64,000 bases of DNA, from contig NZ_JACHWH010000001.1 in the NCBI RefSeq assembly GCF_014191255.1, positions 1,488,001-1,552,000 of the forward strand, in the 5' to 3' direction. A program made the translations under genes and the position numbers. The notes beneath the pieces are model-generated. The model had not been told where the DNA came from and did not search any database. It saw only the letters and a list, made by a program, of their open reading frames with translations. Source of the DNA: Amycolatopsis bartoniae (lineage in GTDB: Bacteria > Actinomycetota > Actinomycetes > Mycobacteriales > Pseudonocardiaceae). Shown piece by piece: positions 8,959 to 17,096 of this stretch (position 1 is the stretch's first letter; every line of letters starts with the position of its first letter).

Positions 8959-9438
8959 GTGCACATCGACAGTGACCTCTACCAGCGAGTTCTGGGGGAG
9001 GAACTCAGGAAGCTGCGGCGACGGCGTGGCTGGACCCGGAAAGAGCTGAACCAGCACCTGCAGAGCGACATCTCGCTGCAGACGCTGGCGACCTACGAGC
9101 TGGGGACGCGGCAGTGCTCGGTGGTGCGGCTGGTCGAGCTGTGCCTCGCGATGGACGAGCTGCCCCAGGACCTGCTGGCCCGCGTGCACCGCCGCGTCTT
9201 CACCGACGAACCGGGCAAGGTGCGGCTCGACCTGCCGCACGTCGTCGCCGACCGCCGTCCGGAGCTGCTGCCCCTGCGGAGATGGGCGGAGGACCGGCTG
9301 CGCCAGCCGGGCGCGCCCCGCGAGGTGCAGCTGGACAAGCCCGCCATCGACCGGATGGCCGAGCTGTGCGGGCTCGCCAGCACCGAGCTGCTCGCGCTGC
9401 TGCACCAGGACGGGCTGGATCCCGGGGGCGGAGGCTGA
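8959..9438 (+). CDS. XRE/Cro-type helix-turn-helix transcriptional regulator
   Basis: A helix-turn-helix lies near the N-terminus (ELRKLRRRRGWTRKELNQHL, then SLQTLATYELGTR), as in XRE-family regulators. A second short helical part near the C-terminus (IDRMAELCGLASTELLALLH) may be another binding or oligomerisation element. The GTG at 8959 directly before HIDSDLYQRV is preferred; it has GGGG eight bases upstream. An upstream ATG at 8872 would add 29 residues with no domain character. No effector domain is visible. The targets are unknown. Confidence 0.75.
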   Translation: MHIDSDLYQRVLGEELRKLRRRRGWTRKELNQHLQSDISLQTLATYELGTRQCSVVRLVELCLAMDELPQDLLARVHRRVFTDEPGKVRLDLPHVVADRRPELLPLRRWAEDRLRQPGAPREVQLDKPAIDRMAELCGLASTELLALLHQDGLDPGGGG

Positions 9439-9481
9439 CGACTCCGCCCCGCGAAATCAGCAAGATGCGGATCGCCGGATG

Positions 9482-10966
9482 CTACTTGCCACCTGCGGTG
9501 CCGATTAGTTCGAAGTCCGCGGGGCGGACCTTGCGGGTGGCCAGCCAGTAGCGCCAGGTGAAGCCGGGCCAGAGGGTCCGGTTGACGCCCTGCGCGTCGA
9601 GGTACCAGCTCTTGCAGCCACCCTGCGTCCACACGCCCTTGGCGAGCTTGCGCTGCACGTGGGCGTTGAACCGGTCCTGGACCTCCGGCCGCGTGGTCAG
9701 CGCGGCCGCCTGGGAGCTCTCCACCAGCTCGATCGCCTCGGCGACGTAGTGCGCCTGCGACTCGACCATGAAGACCACCGAGTTGTGGCCGAGCCCGGTG
9801 TTGGGCCCGAGCAGGAAGAACAGGTTCGGGAAGCCGGCGACGGTGATGCCGAGGTGCGTGCGCATGCCCTCGGCGGCCCACCACTGCGCCAGGTTCCGGC
9901 CGCCCTCGCCGAGGATCTCCAGGTTCTCGAAGGCGTCGATCACGTGGAAGCCGGTGCCGAAGATGATGGCGTCGACCTCGTGCTCGCGGCCCGCGGTGTC
10001 GACGATGCTGTGCTCGCGCACCTCGGCCACGCCGTCGGTGACCACGTCGACGTTGTCCCGCGCGAGCGCCGGGTAGTAGTCGTTCGACAGGAGGACGCGC
10101 TTGCAGCCCATCACGTAGTCCGGCGTGAGCTTGCGACGCAGCTCCGGGTCGGCGATGTTGCGGTCGATGTGCCGCTTCGCGAGCTTGGAGGCGGCCTTCA
10201 TCAGCGTGAGGTTGCCGTTGAAGCCCAGCGCGCGGGCTTCGAGCGACCAGTAGATCAGGTCGCGGTAGGCCGTCTGGAGCGCCGGCACCTTGCGGAACGC
10301 GGCGCGCGCCCACTCCGGCATCCTGTGGTCCGGCTTCGGCAGCACCCACGGCGGCGTCCGCTGGAAGAGCGTCAGCTGTGCGACCTCGGGCGCGATCGCC
10401 GGGACGAACTGGATCGCGCTGGCCCCGGTGCCCACCACCGCGACCCGCTTGCCGCGCAGGTCGTAGTCGTGGTTCCAGTCGGCGGAGTGGAACCGCTCGC
10501 CCTGGAACTTCTCGATGCCGGGCAGATCGGGGATCTGCGGCAGATGCAGGGCGCCCACCCCGTTCACGAGGTAGCGGCCGACGAACTCGTCACCGCCCCG
10601 CGTGGTGACGTGCCAGCGGTGCTCCCCGGCGTCCCAGCGCGCCCCGGTCATCTCCTGGCCGAACCGGATGTAGGAGTACAGGTCGTACTTCTTGGCGATG
10701 CCGCGCAGGTAGTCCCAGATCTCGGGTTGCGGGGAGAAGGTGCGCGTCCAGTCGGGGTTCTGCTCGAAGGAGTAGGAGTACATGTGCGACTGGACGTCGC
10801 AGGCGCAGCCCGGGTACGTGTTGTCGCGCCATGTGCCCCCGACCTCGGTGGCCTTCTCCAGGATCACGAAGTCCCGGCGGCCCTTCTTCAGCAGCTCGAC
10901 GGCCATGCCGAGCCCGGAGAACCCGGTGCCGACGATGACCACGCCCGCTTCGGTGCGTTCGCCCAT
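9482..10966 (-). CDS. Flavin-containing monooxygenase, Baeyer-Villiger type
   Basis: A 494-residue protein with two Rossmann motifs, GTGFSG (13-18) for FAD and GTGASA (179-184) for NADPH. Between them is the type I Baeyer-Villiger fingerprint FxGxxxHxxxW, seen as FQGERFHSADW (154-164). It should insert one oxygen atom next to a ketone, giving an ester or lactone, using FAD, NADPH and O2. The length and C-terminal FTWRYWLATR fit actinobacterial BVMOs. It is divergent from a TetR gene, with an operator-like palindrome between, so ketone-responsive repression is likely. The natural substrate is not evident. Confidence 0.92.
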   Translation of the reverse strand: MGERTEAGVVIVGTGFSGLGMAVELLKKGRRDFVILEKATEVGGTWRDNTYPGCACDVQSHMYSYSFEQNPDWTRTFSPQPEIWDYLRGIAKKYDLYSYIRFGQEMTGARWDAGEHRWHVTTRGGDEFVGRYLVNGVGALHLPQIPDLPGIEKFQGERFHSADWNHDYDLRGKRVAVVGTGASAIQFVPAIAPEVAQLTLFQRTPPWVLPKPDHRMPEWARAAFRKVPALQTAYRDLIYWSLEARALGFNGNLTLMKAASKLAKRHIDRNIADPELRRKLTPDYVMGCKRVLLSNDYYPALARDNVDVVTDGVAEVREHSIVDTAGREHEVDAIIFGTGFHVIDAFENLEILGEGGRNLAQWWAAEGMRTHLGITVAGFPNLFFLLGPNTGLGHNSVVFMVESQAHYVAEAIELVESSQAAALTTRPEVQDRFNAHVQRKLAKGVWTQGGCKSWYLDAQGVNRTLWPGFTWRYWLATRKVRPADFELIGTAGGK

Positions 10967-11009
10967 CCGTCTTCCTCGCTCTTCCCTGTTTGACTGTTAC
11001 CGCGAGTCC

Positions 11010-11027
11010 ACCTTACTTGAAGTAGGT
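11010..11027. promoter_or_regulatory. Operator-like palindrome between BVMO and TetR genes
   Basis: The core TACTTGAAGTA (11014-11024) is a perfect palindrome centred on G, flanked by ACCT and AGGT-like arms. It lies in the 74-bp divergent gap and only 14 bp before the TetR start. This is the expected place for a site that represses both genes. Confidence 0.6.
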
Positions 11028-11040
11028 TACCTGCGGTAGA

Positions 11041-11643
11041 GTGAACGGGGTGAGTACCCGCAAACGAATGCCCCGCGCCGAGCGTGAGCGACAGATGATC
11101 GAGGTCGCCGAGTCGGTGTTCGCGGAGCGCGGGTACGTGGCGGCGTCGATGGACGAGATCGCCGAGCGGGTCGGCGTGTCGAAACCGATGCTGTACGAGT
11201 ACTTCCACTCCAAGGAAGGGCTGCTGCTGGCCTGCATCGCCGAGGCGCGGGCGGAGCTGCGGAAGGTCACCGAGGAGTCGGTCGCGCACGCCACGTCGGC
11301 GGAGGACGCGCTGCGGCGCGGACTGCTGGCGTTCTTCGTCTACATCCGCGAGCACCAGCAGGCGTGGTCGCTGCTGCGGCACGAGATGGTGCTGATCGGC
11401 ACGTCGGCGTCCGACGAGATCGAGGCCACCCGGCGCCAGCAGACCGACCTCATCGCCAAGCTGATGGCCGGCTTCTTCGACGCGGGGTCCCCCCTGCGGG
11501 TGGAAGCGGCGGCGGAAATCGTCGTCGGTGCGTGCGAACGGCTAGCCATTTGGTGTGAGCAGCACGCTGAGGTGACACCTGAACGGGCTACTGACTACGC
11601 GATGGCGCTGCTCTGGACCGGTCTTCGCGAACGCGCATTGTGA
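11041..11643 (+). CDS. TetR family transcriptional regulator
   Basis: A 200-residue regulator with a typical TetR DNA-binding head: AESVFAERGYVAASMDEIAERVGVSKPMLYEYFHSK at residues ~18-55, described here only by its landmarks (ASMDEIA, GVSKPMLYEYF). The C-terminal two thirds are helical and form the ligand pocket. It is divergent from the Baeyer-Villiger monooxygenase gene and probably its repressor (inference from position). Two starts are possible, GTG at 11041 or GTG at 11050; the gap is so short that a leaderless transcript is plausible. Confidence 0.85.
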   Translation: MNGVSTRKRMPRAERERQMIEVAESVFAERGYVAASMDEIAERVGVSKPMLYEYFHSKEGLLLACIAEARAELRKVTEESVAHATSAEDALRRGLLAFFVYIREHQQAWSLLRHEMVLIGTSASDEIEATRRQQTDLIAKLMAGFFDAGSPLRVEAAAEIVVGACERLAIWCEQHAEVTPERATDYAMALLWTGLRERAL

Positions 11644-11680
11644 GCACCTCTGCCACGTTCGTGCAGATGCACGTGCATTA

Positions 11681-11763
11681 GCTGACCCTATCGTCACGCA
11701 GAGCACATCTCGCCCCCTTGCTTGTGACGGAGCGTCGTGTTGAGGTATCGATAGAGGGTCAGC
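11681..11763. other. Potential structured RNA element with long outer stem
   Basis: GCTGACCCTATCG (11681-11693) can pair with CGATAGAGGGTCAGC (11749-11763), 13 pairs with a 2-nt bulge. Inside, GTCAC (11693-11697) can pair with GTGAC (11724-11728). Just upstream is the perfect palindrome ATGCACGTGCAT (11667-11678). The element fills the gap between TetR and the next plus-strand gene. It could be a terminator region, a 5' leader structure or a small RNA. No known class is recognised. Confidence 0.4.
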
Positions 11764-11886
11764 AAAAGTTCAGCGAACGGCGGATTAAATTACGCCCGAT
11801 CGGGGTAGCCCCGCTCGGCGTCACGACCCGGTGGTGTCCGGCTCCCCTTCGGGAACCAGACAGCCGGTGCAGGGGTGGGAGGACTG

Positions 11887-12327
11887 ATGGCGGAACCGAT
11901 CACGGCGGTCTACGTCCAGGACGACGAGGACTGGACGATCACCGTCGAGGGGTACGGCAAGAAGCTGACCGGGCGGGCGCCCGGCATCATCGCGGCGCGG
12001 GACAGCGTGGACCAGCTCGTGGAGTCGCTGGGGCCGGACGCCAAGGGCGCCACGGTGGTGCACCTGCTGAACGGCAGCGCACTGGAGTTCACGGCGACGT
12101 ACATGAAGGCGCGGCTGGCGCGGCCGGAGCCGGCTCCACTGGAGGTGCCAGCTTCGGAGGCGGTGTCTTCGGAGGCGGCGCCCGCTGAGGTGCCGGCGCA
12201 GCAGTCGGAGGAGCAGGCGAAGCCGCAGAACAAGGCATCGCGCCGCCCGAAGGCCAAGCTGACGGCCGACATCGGGGACGCACTGGAGAAGAAGGCCCCG
12301 GCCAAGGCCGCCGCAGCGCACGGCTGA
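11887..12327 (+). CDS. Conserved hypothetical protein with alanine/lysine-rich tail
   Basis: A 146-residue protein of unknown function. Residues 1-75 form a compact alpha/beta-looking region (ITAVYVQDDEDWTITVEGYG, then VDQLVESLGPDAKGATVVHLLNG) that resembles small ligand- or partner-binding modules, but I cannot assign a family. Residues ~80-146 are low-complexity, rich in Ala, Pro, Glu and Lys, ending in a basic stretch (SRRPKAKL and KKAPAKAAAAHG). The ATG at 11887 is chosen because GGGAGG precedes it by four bases; a GTG at 11875 would add four residues. Confidence 0.65.
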   Translation: MAEPITAVYVQDDEDWTITVEGYGKKLTGRAPGIIAARDSVDQLVESLGPDAKGATVVHLLNGSALEFTATYMKARLARPEPAPLEVPASEAVSSEAAPAEVPAQQSEEQAKPQNKASRRPKAKLTADIGDALEKKAPAKAAAAHG

Positions 12328-12413
12328 GCCGTCAGGAGCTCTGGTTCGCGGCGGAGGAGGGCCGCCGCGGGCCGGAAGGCCACGCGGCTGGGCCGGTTGA
12401 GTGAGTGCCGGAA

Positions 12414-12441
12414 GCCCGGGCGAGTCGGAACCCGCCCGGGC
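12414..12441. terminator. Hairpin terminator between convergent genes
   Basis: GCCCGGGCG (12414-12422) and CGCCCGGGC (12433-12441) form a perfect 9-bp GC stem with a 10-nt loop. It sits between two convergent genes (stops at 12327 and 12450). There is no U-tract, as is usual for actinobacterial terminators. Confidence 0.6.
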
Positions 12442-12449
12442 GCGGCGTG

Positions 12450-12671
12450 TCAGCGGAAGAGCTTGCGCACCAGCAGGGCCGCGACGAGCACAGCGGCGCC
12501 GATGAGCGGGAACTTCACCTTCGGGTCCTCGAGCTTCGCGAGCACGCTCGTCTTGGCGGTGTCCGCCAGCCGCTTCGGGCTGGCCTTCTCGCCGAGCTGG
12601 TCCAGCGTCGTGGCCAGCGCGGCGCGCGCCTGCTCGATCTCACGCTCGATGGTGTCGGGGTCGCGTGCCAC
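12450..12671 (-). CDS. DUF3618 family membrane protein
   Basis: A 73-residue protein. Residues 1-40 are a charged amphipathic helix (DPDTIEREIEQARAALATTL), the hallmark of DUF3618. The C-terminus is a single membrane helix (FPLIGAAVLVAALLV) followed by RKLFR. Family members often sit near envelope or stress genes. The start is GTG behind a perfect AGGAGG five bases upstream. No functional partner is adjacent. Confidence 0.85.
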   Translation of the reverse strand: MARDPDTIEREIEQARAALATTLDQLGEKASPKRLADTAKTSVLAKLEDPKVKFPLIGAAVLVAALLVRKLFR

Positions 12672-12779
12672 CTGTCCTCCTCAAACCTCGGCAGGGCACC
12701 ACCGTAGATCACGGCTCCACCCGCGTCGTACCGGCCACGCCGGAAGCCCCCGATCCCGGAGGCTAGGCTGGGCCGCGCC

Positions 12780-12853
12780 GGGCCCGTAGCCCAATTGGCA
12801 GAGGCACACGGTTTAGGTCCGTGCCAGTGTGGGTTCGAGTCCCACCGGGCCCA
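12780..12853 (+). tRNA. tRNA with anticodon UAG, class I body (nominally tRNA-Leu)
   Basis: A complete 74-nt cloverleaf can be drawn. The acceptor stem is GGGCCCG/CGGGCCC, the D-stem GCC/GGC, the anticodon stem CACGG/CCGTG with loop TTTAGGT, and the T-stem GTGGG/CCCAC with loop TTCGAGT. The discriminator is A and CCA is not encoded. The anticodon is UAG (12814-12816), which reads leucine CUA/CUN codons, with G at position 37. The variable region is only five bases (12824-12828), whereas normal bacterial tRNA-Leu is class II with a long variable arm. The body resembles tRNA-Pro or another class I tRNA. Confidence 0.93.
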
Positions 12854-12860
12854 CCCGGCT

Positions 12861-13415
12861 TCACGGCATCGAGCGCGTCGGGGAGAGGTCGAAGCGGCCG
12901 AACACCCAGGTTCCCGGGGACTTCGGGTCGTCGCCCGCCCAGAACTGGGTCCACAGGCGCCGGAACTCGTCGCGGGAGATGTGGCCGTCGGCGTCGAGGT
13001 CCAGCAACGGGAAGACCTCGTCGGTGTCGGTCTCCCGGCCGGTCCACGCCTCGATCAGCTGGCGGTACTCGCCGCGGGAGATGCGGTCGTCGGCGTTCTC
13101 GTCGATGGCCTCGAACATGGAGTCGGCGGTAGCGGTCACGGCGTCGGTCATCGCGGGCAGCTGGTCGACCACCGCGAGCACGTCGTCCAGCGTGACGCGG
13201 TCGCGGTCTCGGGCGGCGGAGCTGAGCGAGTCCCACCAGCCGAGCATGATCGTCCGAAGGCGCACGTACTGCTCCGAGCCGGGCGCGACACCCCGCAGAG
13301 CCGTCCACCGGGCCGCGAGTGCCTCGAAGTCGCGCTCGACGAGGAACCCCCGGTCCTCGGAGTCCATCGCGTCGAACACGCCGGTGATCTTGCGCCGCTG
13401 GAACTCGCTGGCCAT
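12861..13415 (-). CDS. EF-hand calcium-binding protein (calerythrin-like)
   Basis: A 184-residue acidic protein, the length of calerythrin-type actinobacterial calcium sensors. Two canonical EF-hand loops are clear near the C-terminus: DENADDRISRGE and DLDADGHISRDE, both with Asp at positions 1, 3 and 5 and Glu at 12. Two upstream helical regions (around FDAMDSEDRGFL and the RDRDRVTLDDV segment) are less perfect loops, giving the usual four-hand layout. It probably binds calcium in the cytoplasm as a buffer or signal. The ATG at 13415, behind GAGGGG, is preferred to the longer reading from 13631. Confidence 0.88.
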   Translation of the reverse strand: MASEFQRRKITGVFDAMDSEDRGFLVERDFEALAARWTALRGVAPGSEQYVRLRTIMLGWWDSLSSAARDRDRVTLDDVLAVVDQLPAMTDAVTATADSMFEAIDENADDRISRGEYRQLIEAWTGRETDTDEVFPLLDLDADGHISRDEFRRLWTQFWAGDDPKSPGTWVFGRFDLSPTRSMP

Positions 13416-13611
13416 CGCTGCATCCCCTCGTCGGATCCGATGTGGACGCAGTTCAGCATCGTCCTGTTCGGACCCACTGGCGATAGGAAACCCGGGTCGA
13501 ACGGTCCCGGCAGTCAGGTGACACCGAAGGTCACCGCCGGTGGGTGATTCGGCCTGGTGCTCTTGCCTGTCACCGGACCGGCTCAGGGGCGGTGGTACAT
13601 CCGGGTGTTTC

Positions 13612-14271
13612 TCACAGGGGCGGCAGGACATCGACGACCTCTGCCACCTCCTCGAGGAGGGCGTCGTTCGGCCGACCCCTCCCCGGTTCCGTTTCGGCGA
13701 TGACGACGAGCGAGCCGTCGCTGCGCGAGTGGTAGTGGTGGCCGGTGAACTTGATGCCGCCGAGGCCCAGGACCTCCGTTCCGAAGGGCGTGACGTCCCC
13801 CGAACCGTACGTGTCCTCGAGCCGCTTGAGCTGGTCGGCCGAAGCGCCTGACGGCATCCGGACCCACATCACGGTGCCGACGATGACGTTGCCCCCTGCG
13901 TCGCTCACCGCGAACAGCTGCTGCTCCAGGTCGTCACAGGGATGCGTGACGAAGAACTGCTGCACCTGCCCGAACGACTGGACAGCACACCGCAACCGGT
14001 GCCGGAGATCCTTCTTGAGCTCCTTCAGGCCCAGCCTCCGCCAGGCCTCCGCTTCGTCGCCGTCCTTCGCCGACTGACGGGCACGGGCGGTTCGAGCCTC
14101 GGTCGCGCCGCCGCTGTCGGTCGCGGCATCCAGCCCGGCGCCCACCGACGAGACCACGTCACCGCTGCTGGCGAACGCCACGACTCCCGCCAGAAGACCC
14201 GCTGTCAGCACGCCTCCGGCGCCCTTGGTCCACCTTCCGCTGGAATCTCTGGGCTGGTTCTTGTAAGACAC
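13612..14271 (-). CDS. Hypothetical membrane-anchored protein
   Basis: A 219-residue protein of unknown family. Residues 1-18 are polar and basic (SYKNQPRDSSGRWTKG). One hydrophobic segment follows (~20-45, VLTAGLLAGVVAFASSG), then a soluble domain of ~170 residues containing two cysteines (RCAVQ and HPCDD) and a beta-rich part (NVIVGTVMWVRMP, IKFTGHHYHS, GSLVVIAETE). The topology suggests an extracytoplasmic domain tethered by an N-terminal anchor. The start is GTG after GGGAGAG. It lies between the EF-hand gene and the dioxygenase operon; no role is evident. Confidence 0.65.
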   Translation of the reverse strand: MSYKNQPRDSSGRWTKGAGGVLTAGLLAGVVAFASSGDVVSSVGAGLDAATDSGGATEARTARARQSAKDGDEAEAWRRLGLKELKKDLRHRLRCAVQSFGQVQQFFVTHPCDDLEQQLFAVSDAGGNVIVGTVMWVRMPSGASADQLKRLEDTYGSGDVTPFGTEVLGLGGIKFTGHHYHSRSDGSLVVIAETEPGRGRPNDALLEEVAEVVDVLPPL

Positions 14272-14370
14272 TCATCACTCTCCCGGGTCGCGCTGGCGTC
14301 CAGACACTCGTCCCAGGAGGGAGTTCCGCTTCAGTTTTCCGTGAGAACCACCCGGATGTCGCAGCTCGCG

Positions 14371-15318
14371 CTACCCCACCGGCGGGGTGCCGTGCGTGTG
14401 GAAGGACTCGATGGTCTTCAGGCCCCACGCCTGGCCCTTCGAGCGCTCCGCCTGGGTCCACGTGATCGGCTTCCAGTCGGGGGCCAGGATGAGGCGCGCC
14501 ACCGGGTTGCAGAGCTCGATGCGGTTCCCGCCGGGCTCGTACACGTACAGGAAGAACGTCTGCTGGATCGCGTGCTTGTGCGGGCCCGTCTCGATGAAGA
14601 CGTCGTTCTCCAGGAAGATGTCCGCCGCGCGGAGGATGTCCTCCCGCGTGTCCGTCGCGAAGGCGATGTGGTGCAGGCGCCCGTTGCTGCCCGTCCAGTC
14701 CTCTGTGTACACCAGGTCGTAGGACTTGTTCCCGAAGTGCAGCCACTGCGCGGCGATCCTGCCCTCGTCCAGCCGGATCTGCTCGGTGACCTCACCGCCG
14801 AGCAGGTCGCGCACGAAGTCGCCGTTCGGTTCCGTCTGCGCGGCCAGGAAGTTCACGTGGTCGAGCCGGCGGACGCACACCCCGCGCCCGGGGTACGCCT
14901 GCGCCTGGTTCTTCAGCGCCGGCCGCAGCTCCTCCGGCGGCTCGTACCACTCGCTTTCCCAGTACAGCTCGAACTCGTGCCCGTCCGGGTCCGTCGCGAG
15001 GTACGTCGGCCCGATGCCCGCGTCCCCGTCGATCCAGCCGATGCCCCGGCCCGCGGCGTCCAGCGCCTTCACCCGGCGGTCGAGCGCCTCCTGGCTCGAC
15101 GCCCGCAGCGCCGTGCGCCGGATGCCGGACGTCGAGTGCGCCGTCAGCTTCAGGCTGTGGTGCTCGTAGTCGTCCCAGGTGCGCAGGTACACCGAGTCGC
15201 CGTCCCGGCCGTTCTCGGTCAACCCCATGATCTCCGTGAAGAACCACAGGCTCTTCTCCGGCTCCGGGGTGAGCAGCTCGACGTGACCGACGTGAGCGAT
15301 GTCGTGCAACGGTGCCAT
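14371..15318 (-). CDS. VOC-type (type I) extradiol ring-cleavage dioxygenase
   Basis: A 315-residue two-module vicinal-oxygen-chelate enzyme of the catechol 2,3-dioxygenase type. The C-terminal module carries the iron ligands: His154 in RRLDHVNFL, His216 or 217 in LHHIAFA, and Glu268 in NRIELCNP. It should open a catechol-type ring beside its two hydroxyls. The ATG at 15318 has AGGAG seven bases upstream; a TTG at 15324 is less likely. It is the third gene of an operon with a LigK-type aldolase and a GalD-like tautomerase. This places it in meta-cleavage of an aromatic acid, although the usual LigAB-type dioxygenase is absent. Confidence 0.88.
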   Translation of the reverse strand: MAPLHDIAHVGHVELLTPEPEKSLWFFTEIMGLTENGRDGDSVYLRTWDDYEHHSLKLTAHSTSGIRRTALRASSQEALDRRVKALDAAGRGIGWIDGDAGIGPTYLATDPDGHEFELYWESEWYEPPEELRPALKNQAQAYPGRGVCVRRLDHVNFLAAQTEPNGDFVRDLLGGEVTEQIRLDEGRIAAQWLHFGNKSYDLVYTEDWTGSNGRLHHIAFATDTREDILRAADIFLENDVFIETGPHKHAIQQTFFLYVYEPGGNRIELCNPVARLILAPDWKPITWTQAERSKGQAWGLKTIESFHTHGTPPVG

Positions 15319-15332
15319 CGACAATCTCCTGA

Positions 15333-16367
15333 CTAGCGGGGAAAAACGGTGCCCTCGAACAACTTCCGGGCCGTGCGCACCACACCGGAGCGGCGCACGC
15401 GGGTGCCGTCCAGCTCGACCTCCACCTCCAGGTGGCCGGTCGGGTGCTCGATGTCGAGCCGGTTGCCGGTGATGTGCGCGAGGTCGTGGCCGACCGCACC
15501 CTCCATCATCACGGCCGTGCCCACCGTCACCGCGCCCAGCACGCCGATCGACGTGTGCACCTCCAGCGGGATGAACGTGCGGGTGCAGATGGTGCCGCCG
15601 TCGCGGGGAGCAGCCACCAGCGTGGTCTTCGGCACCGACGCCTCGCTGACGTCGCCGAGGCCCATCAGCTTTCCGGCCTGCAAGCGCAGGGACTGGACGC
15701 GCTCACGCAGACCGGCCAGCTCCGCCACGCTTTCGTAACCCGTGACACCGAAATCCTTCGCGTACGCGACCACGACGGGCATTCCGTTGTCGACGCACGT
15801 GACCTCGATCCCGTCGATCTCGTCGCGCACGTTCCCGGTGGGCAGCAGGCTACCGGTCGCCGAACCCTCGGTGTCGGCGAAGTCAAGGGTGATCGCCGCG
15901 GCGGTGCCGGGCACACCCGAGATCGCGGTGTCCCCGTCGTAGCGGACCACGCCACCCGGCGTCGGAAACGTCGCCACCGCAACGGAATCCGAGTTGACCA
16001 TGTGAATCCGCACGGACGTTTTCTCGTTCCCGGGCCGCACCAGCCCGCGCTCGACGGCGAAGGGGCCGACCCCGGCGAGCAGGTTGCCGCAGTTCTGCCG
16101 GTCGGAAACCGTGGGCTCCTCGACCCCCAGTTGCAGGAACAGGTAGTCCACATCGGACTTCCCGTCCGCCGCCGGGGAGACCACGGCCACTTTGCTCGTC
16201 AGCGGGTGCGCGCCGCCGATGCCGTCGATCTGGCGCGGGTCCGGGCTGCCCATGATGCGCAGCAGCAGGTCGTCCCGCTCGGCGCGGTCGGCGGGCAGGT
16301 CGTCGGCCAGGAAGTACGCACCCTTGGAGGTGCCGCCGCGCATCAGCAGGCACGGAACGCCGGTCAC
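15333..16367 (-). CDS. galD: 4-oxalomesaconate tautomerase (PrpF/GalD family)
   Basis: A 344-residue protein of the PrpF superfamily. The N-terminal MRGGTSKGAYF motif with the active-site region, the GSPDPRQIDGIGG turn and the NCGNLLAGVGPFA motif are all present. In the gallate / protocatechuate 4,5-cleavage route this enzyme shifts a double bond in 4-oxalomesaconate before hydration. It starts with GTG overlapping the stop of the upstream aldolase gene by four bases and is followed 14 bp later by the dioxygenase, so the three are co-transcribed. A methylaconitate isomerase role (PrpF proper) is less likely in this context. Confidence 0.85.
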   Translation of the reverse strand: MTGVPCLLMRGGTSKGAYFLADDLPADRAERDDLLLRIMGSPDPRQIDGIGGAHPLTSKVAVVSPAADGKSDVDYLFLQLGVEEPTVSDRQNCGNLLAGVGPFAVERGLVRPGNEKTSVRIHMVNSDSVAVATFPTPGGVVRYDGDTAISGVPGTAAAITLDFADTEGSATGSLLPTGNVRDEIDGIEVTCVDNGMPVVVAYAKDFGVTGYESVAELAGLRERVQSLRLQAGKLMGLGDVSEASVPKTTLVAAPRDGGTICTRTFIPLEVHTSIGVLGAVTVGTAVMMEGAVGHDLAHITGNRLDIEHPTGHLEVEVELDGTRVRRSGVVRTARKLFEGTVFPR

Positions 16368-17059
16368 AGCCCGTACTCCTCGGCGGTCACGTACTCCACG
16401 CCGAGCTCGGCGAGCTTCGCGCGCAGGCCGTAGCGGTCGAGTCCCAGCTCGCCCTCACGGAACGCCGCGCGGGTCTTCTCCTCTTTTTCCACGCGCGCCT
16501 GCGAAGCGTCGAGCGCGCGGTCGACGTCCTGCCTCGGGACGACCACGACACCGTCGTCGTCGGCGAGGACCGCGTCGCCCGGCTTGACCAGCTGGCCGCC
16601 GATGGTGATCGGCACGTTCACCGCGCCCGCGGTCGCCTTCACCGTGCCCTGCGCGCTCACCGCGCGGGACCAGACGGGGAAGTTCATCTCGTGCAGCTCG
16701 GCGACGTCGCGGACGCCGGCCTCGGTGACCAGCCCGCGCACGCCGCGCTCCTGCAGCGCGGTGGCGAACAGCTCGCCGAACATGCCGTCGGTGGACGGGG
16801 AGGTCGTGGTGACCACGAGCAGGTCACCGGGACGGCACTGCTCCACGGCGGCGTGGATCATCAGGTTGTCGCCCGGCCAGGACAGCACCGTGACGGCCGT
16901 GCCGCCGACCCGCGAGCCGAGGTGCACGGGCCGCAGCTGCGGGCCGAGGAACCCGACGCGCCCCAGCGCCTCGTGCACGGTGGCCACGCCGTACTCGGCG
17001 AGCTTGTCGACCTTCTCGATCTCCGCGCGCGGCACGTCCGTGACGACGACGTTCCTCAT
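16364..17059 (-). CDS. ligK: 4-carboxy-4-hydroxy-2-oxoadipate aldolase / oxaloacetate decarboxylase (LigK type)
   Basis: A 231-residue RraA-fold protein matching LigK/GalC/HMG aldolases in length. Landmarks are ATVHEALGRVGFL, the phosphate-binding-like RPGDLLVV, the GLVTEAGVRD motif with the Arg-Asp pair used for metal and substrate binding, and the tail GVEYVTAEE. It splits 4-carboxy-4-hydroxy-2-oxoadipate into pyruvate and oxaloacetate, the last step of the 4,5-cleavage pathway. It is the first gene of the operon. A promoter with -35 TTGACA buried in a palindrome lies at 17097-17130, and a GGGAG site precedes the ATG. Confidence 0.88.
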   Translation of the reverse strand: MRNVVVTDVPRAEIEKVDKLAEYGVATVHEALGRVGFLGPQLRPVHLGSRVGGTAVTVLSWPGDNLMIHAAVEQCRPGDLLVVTTTSPSTDGMFGELFATALQERGVRGLVTEAGVRDVAELHEMNFPVWSRAVSAQGTVKATAGAVNVPITIGGQLVKPGDAVLADDDGVVVVPRQDVDRALDASQARVEKEEKTRAAFREGELGLDRYGLRAKLAELGVEYVTAEEYGL

Positions 17060-17096
17060 GGCAGGACATCTCCCTACTGACTCGGCTTCTCGTCCG

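Noticed and set aside
12780..12853. tRNA as an amber suppressor or phage attachment site
   Set aside because: The anticodon UAG reads leucine codons, not the UAG stop (which needs CUA). No integrase or repeated 3' end of the tRNA was seen nearby.
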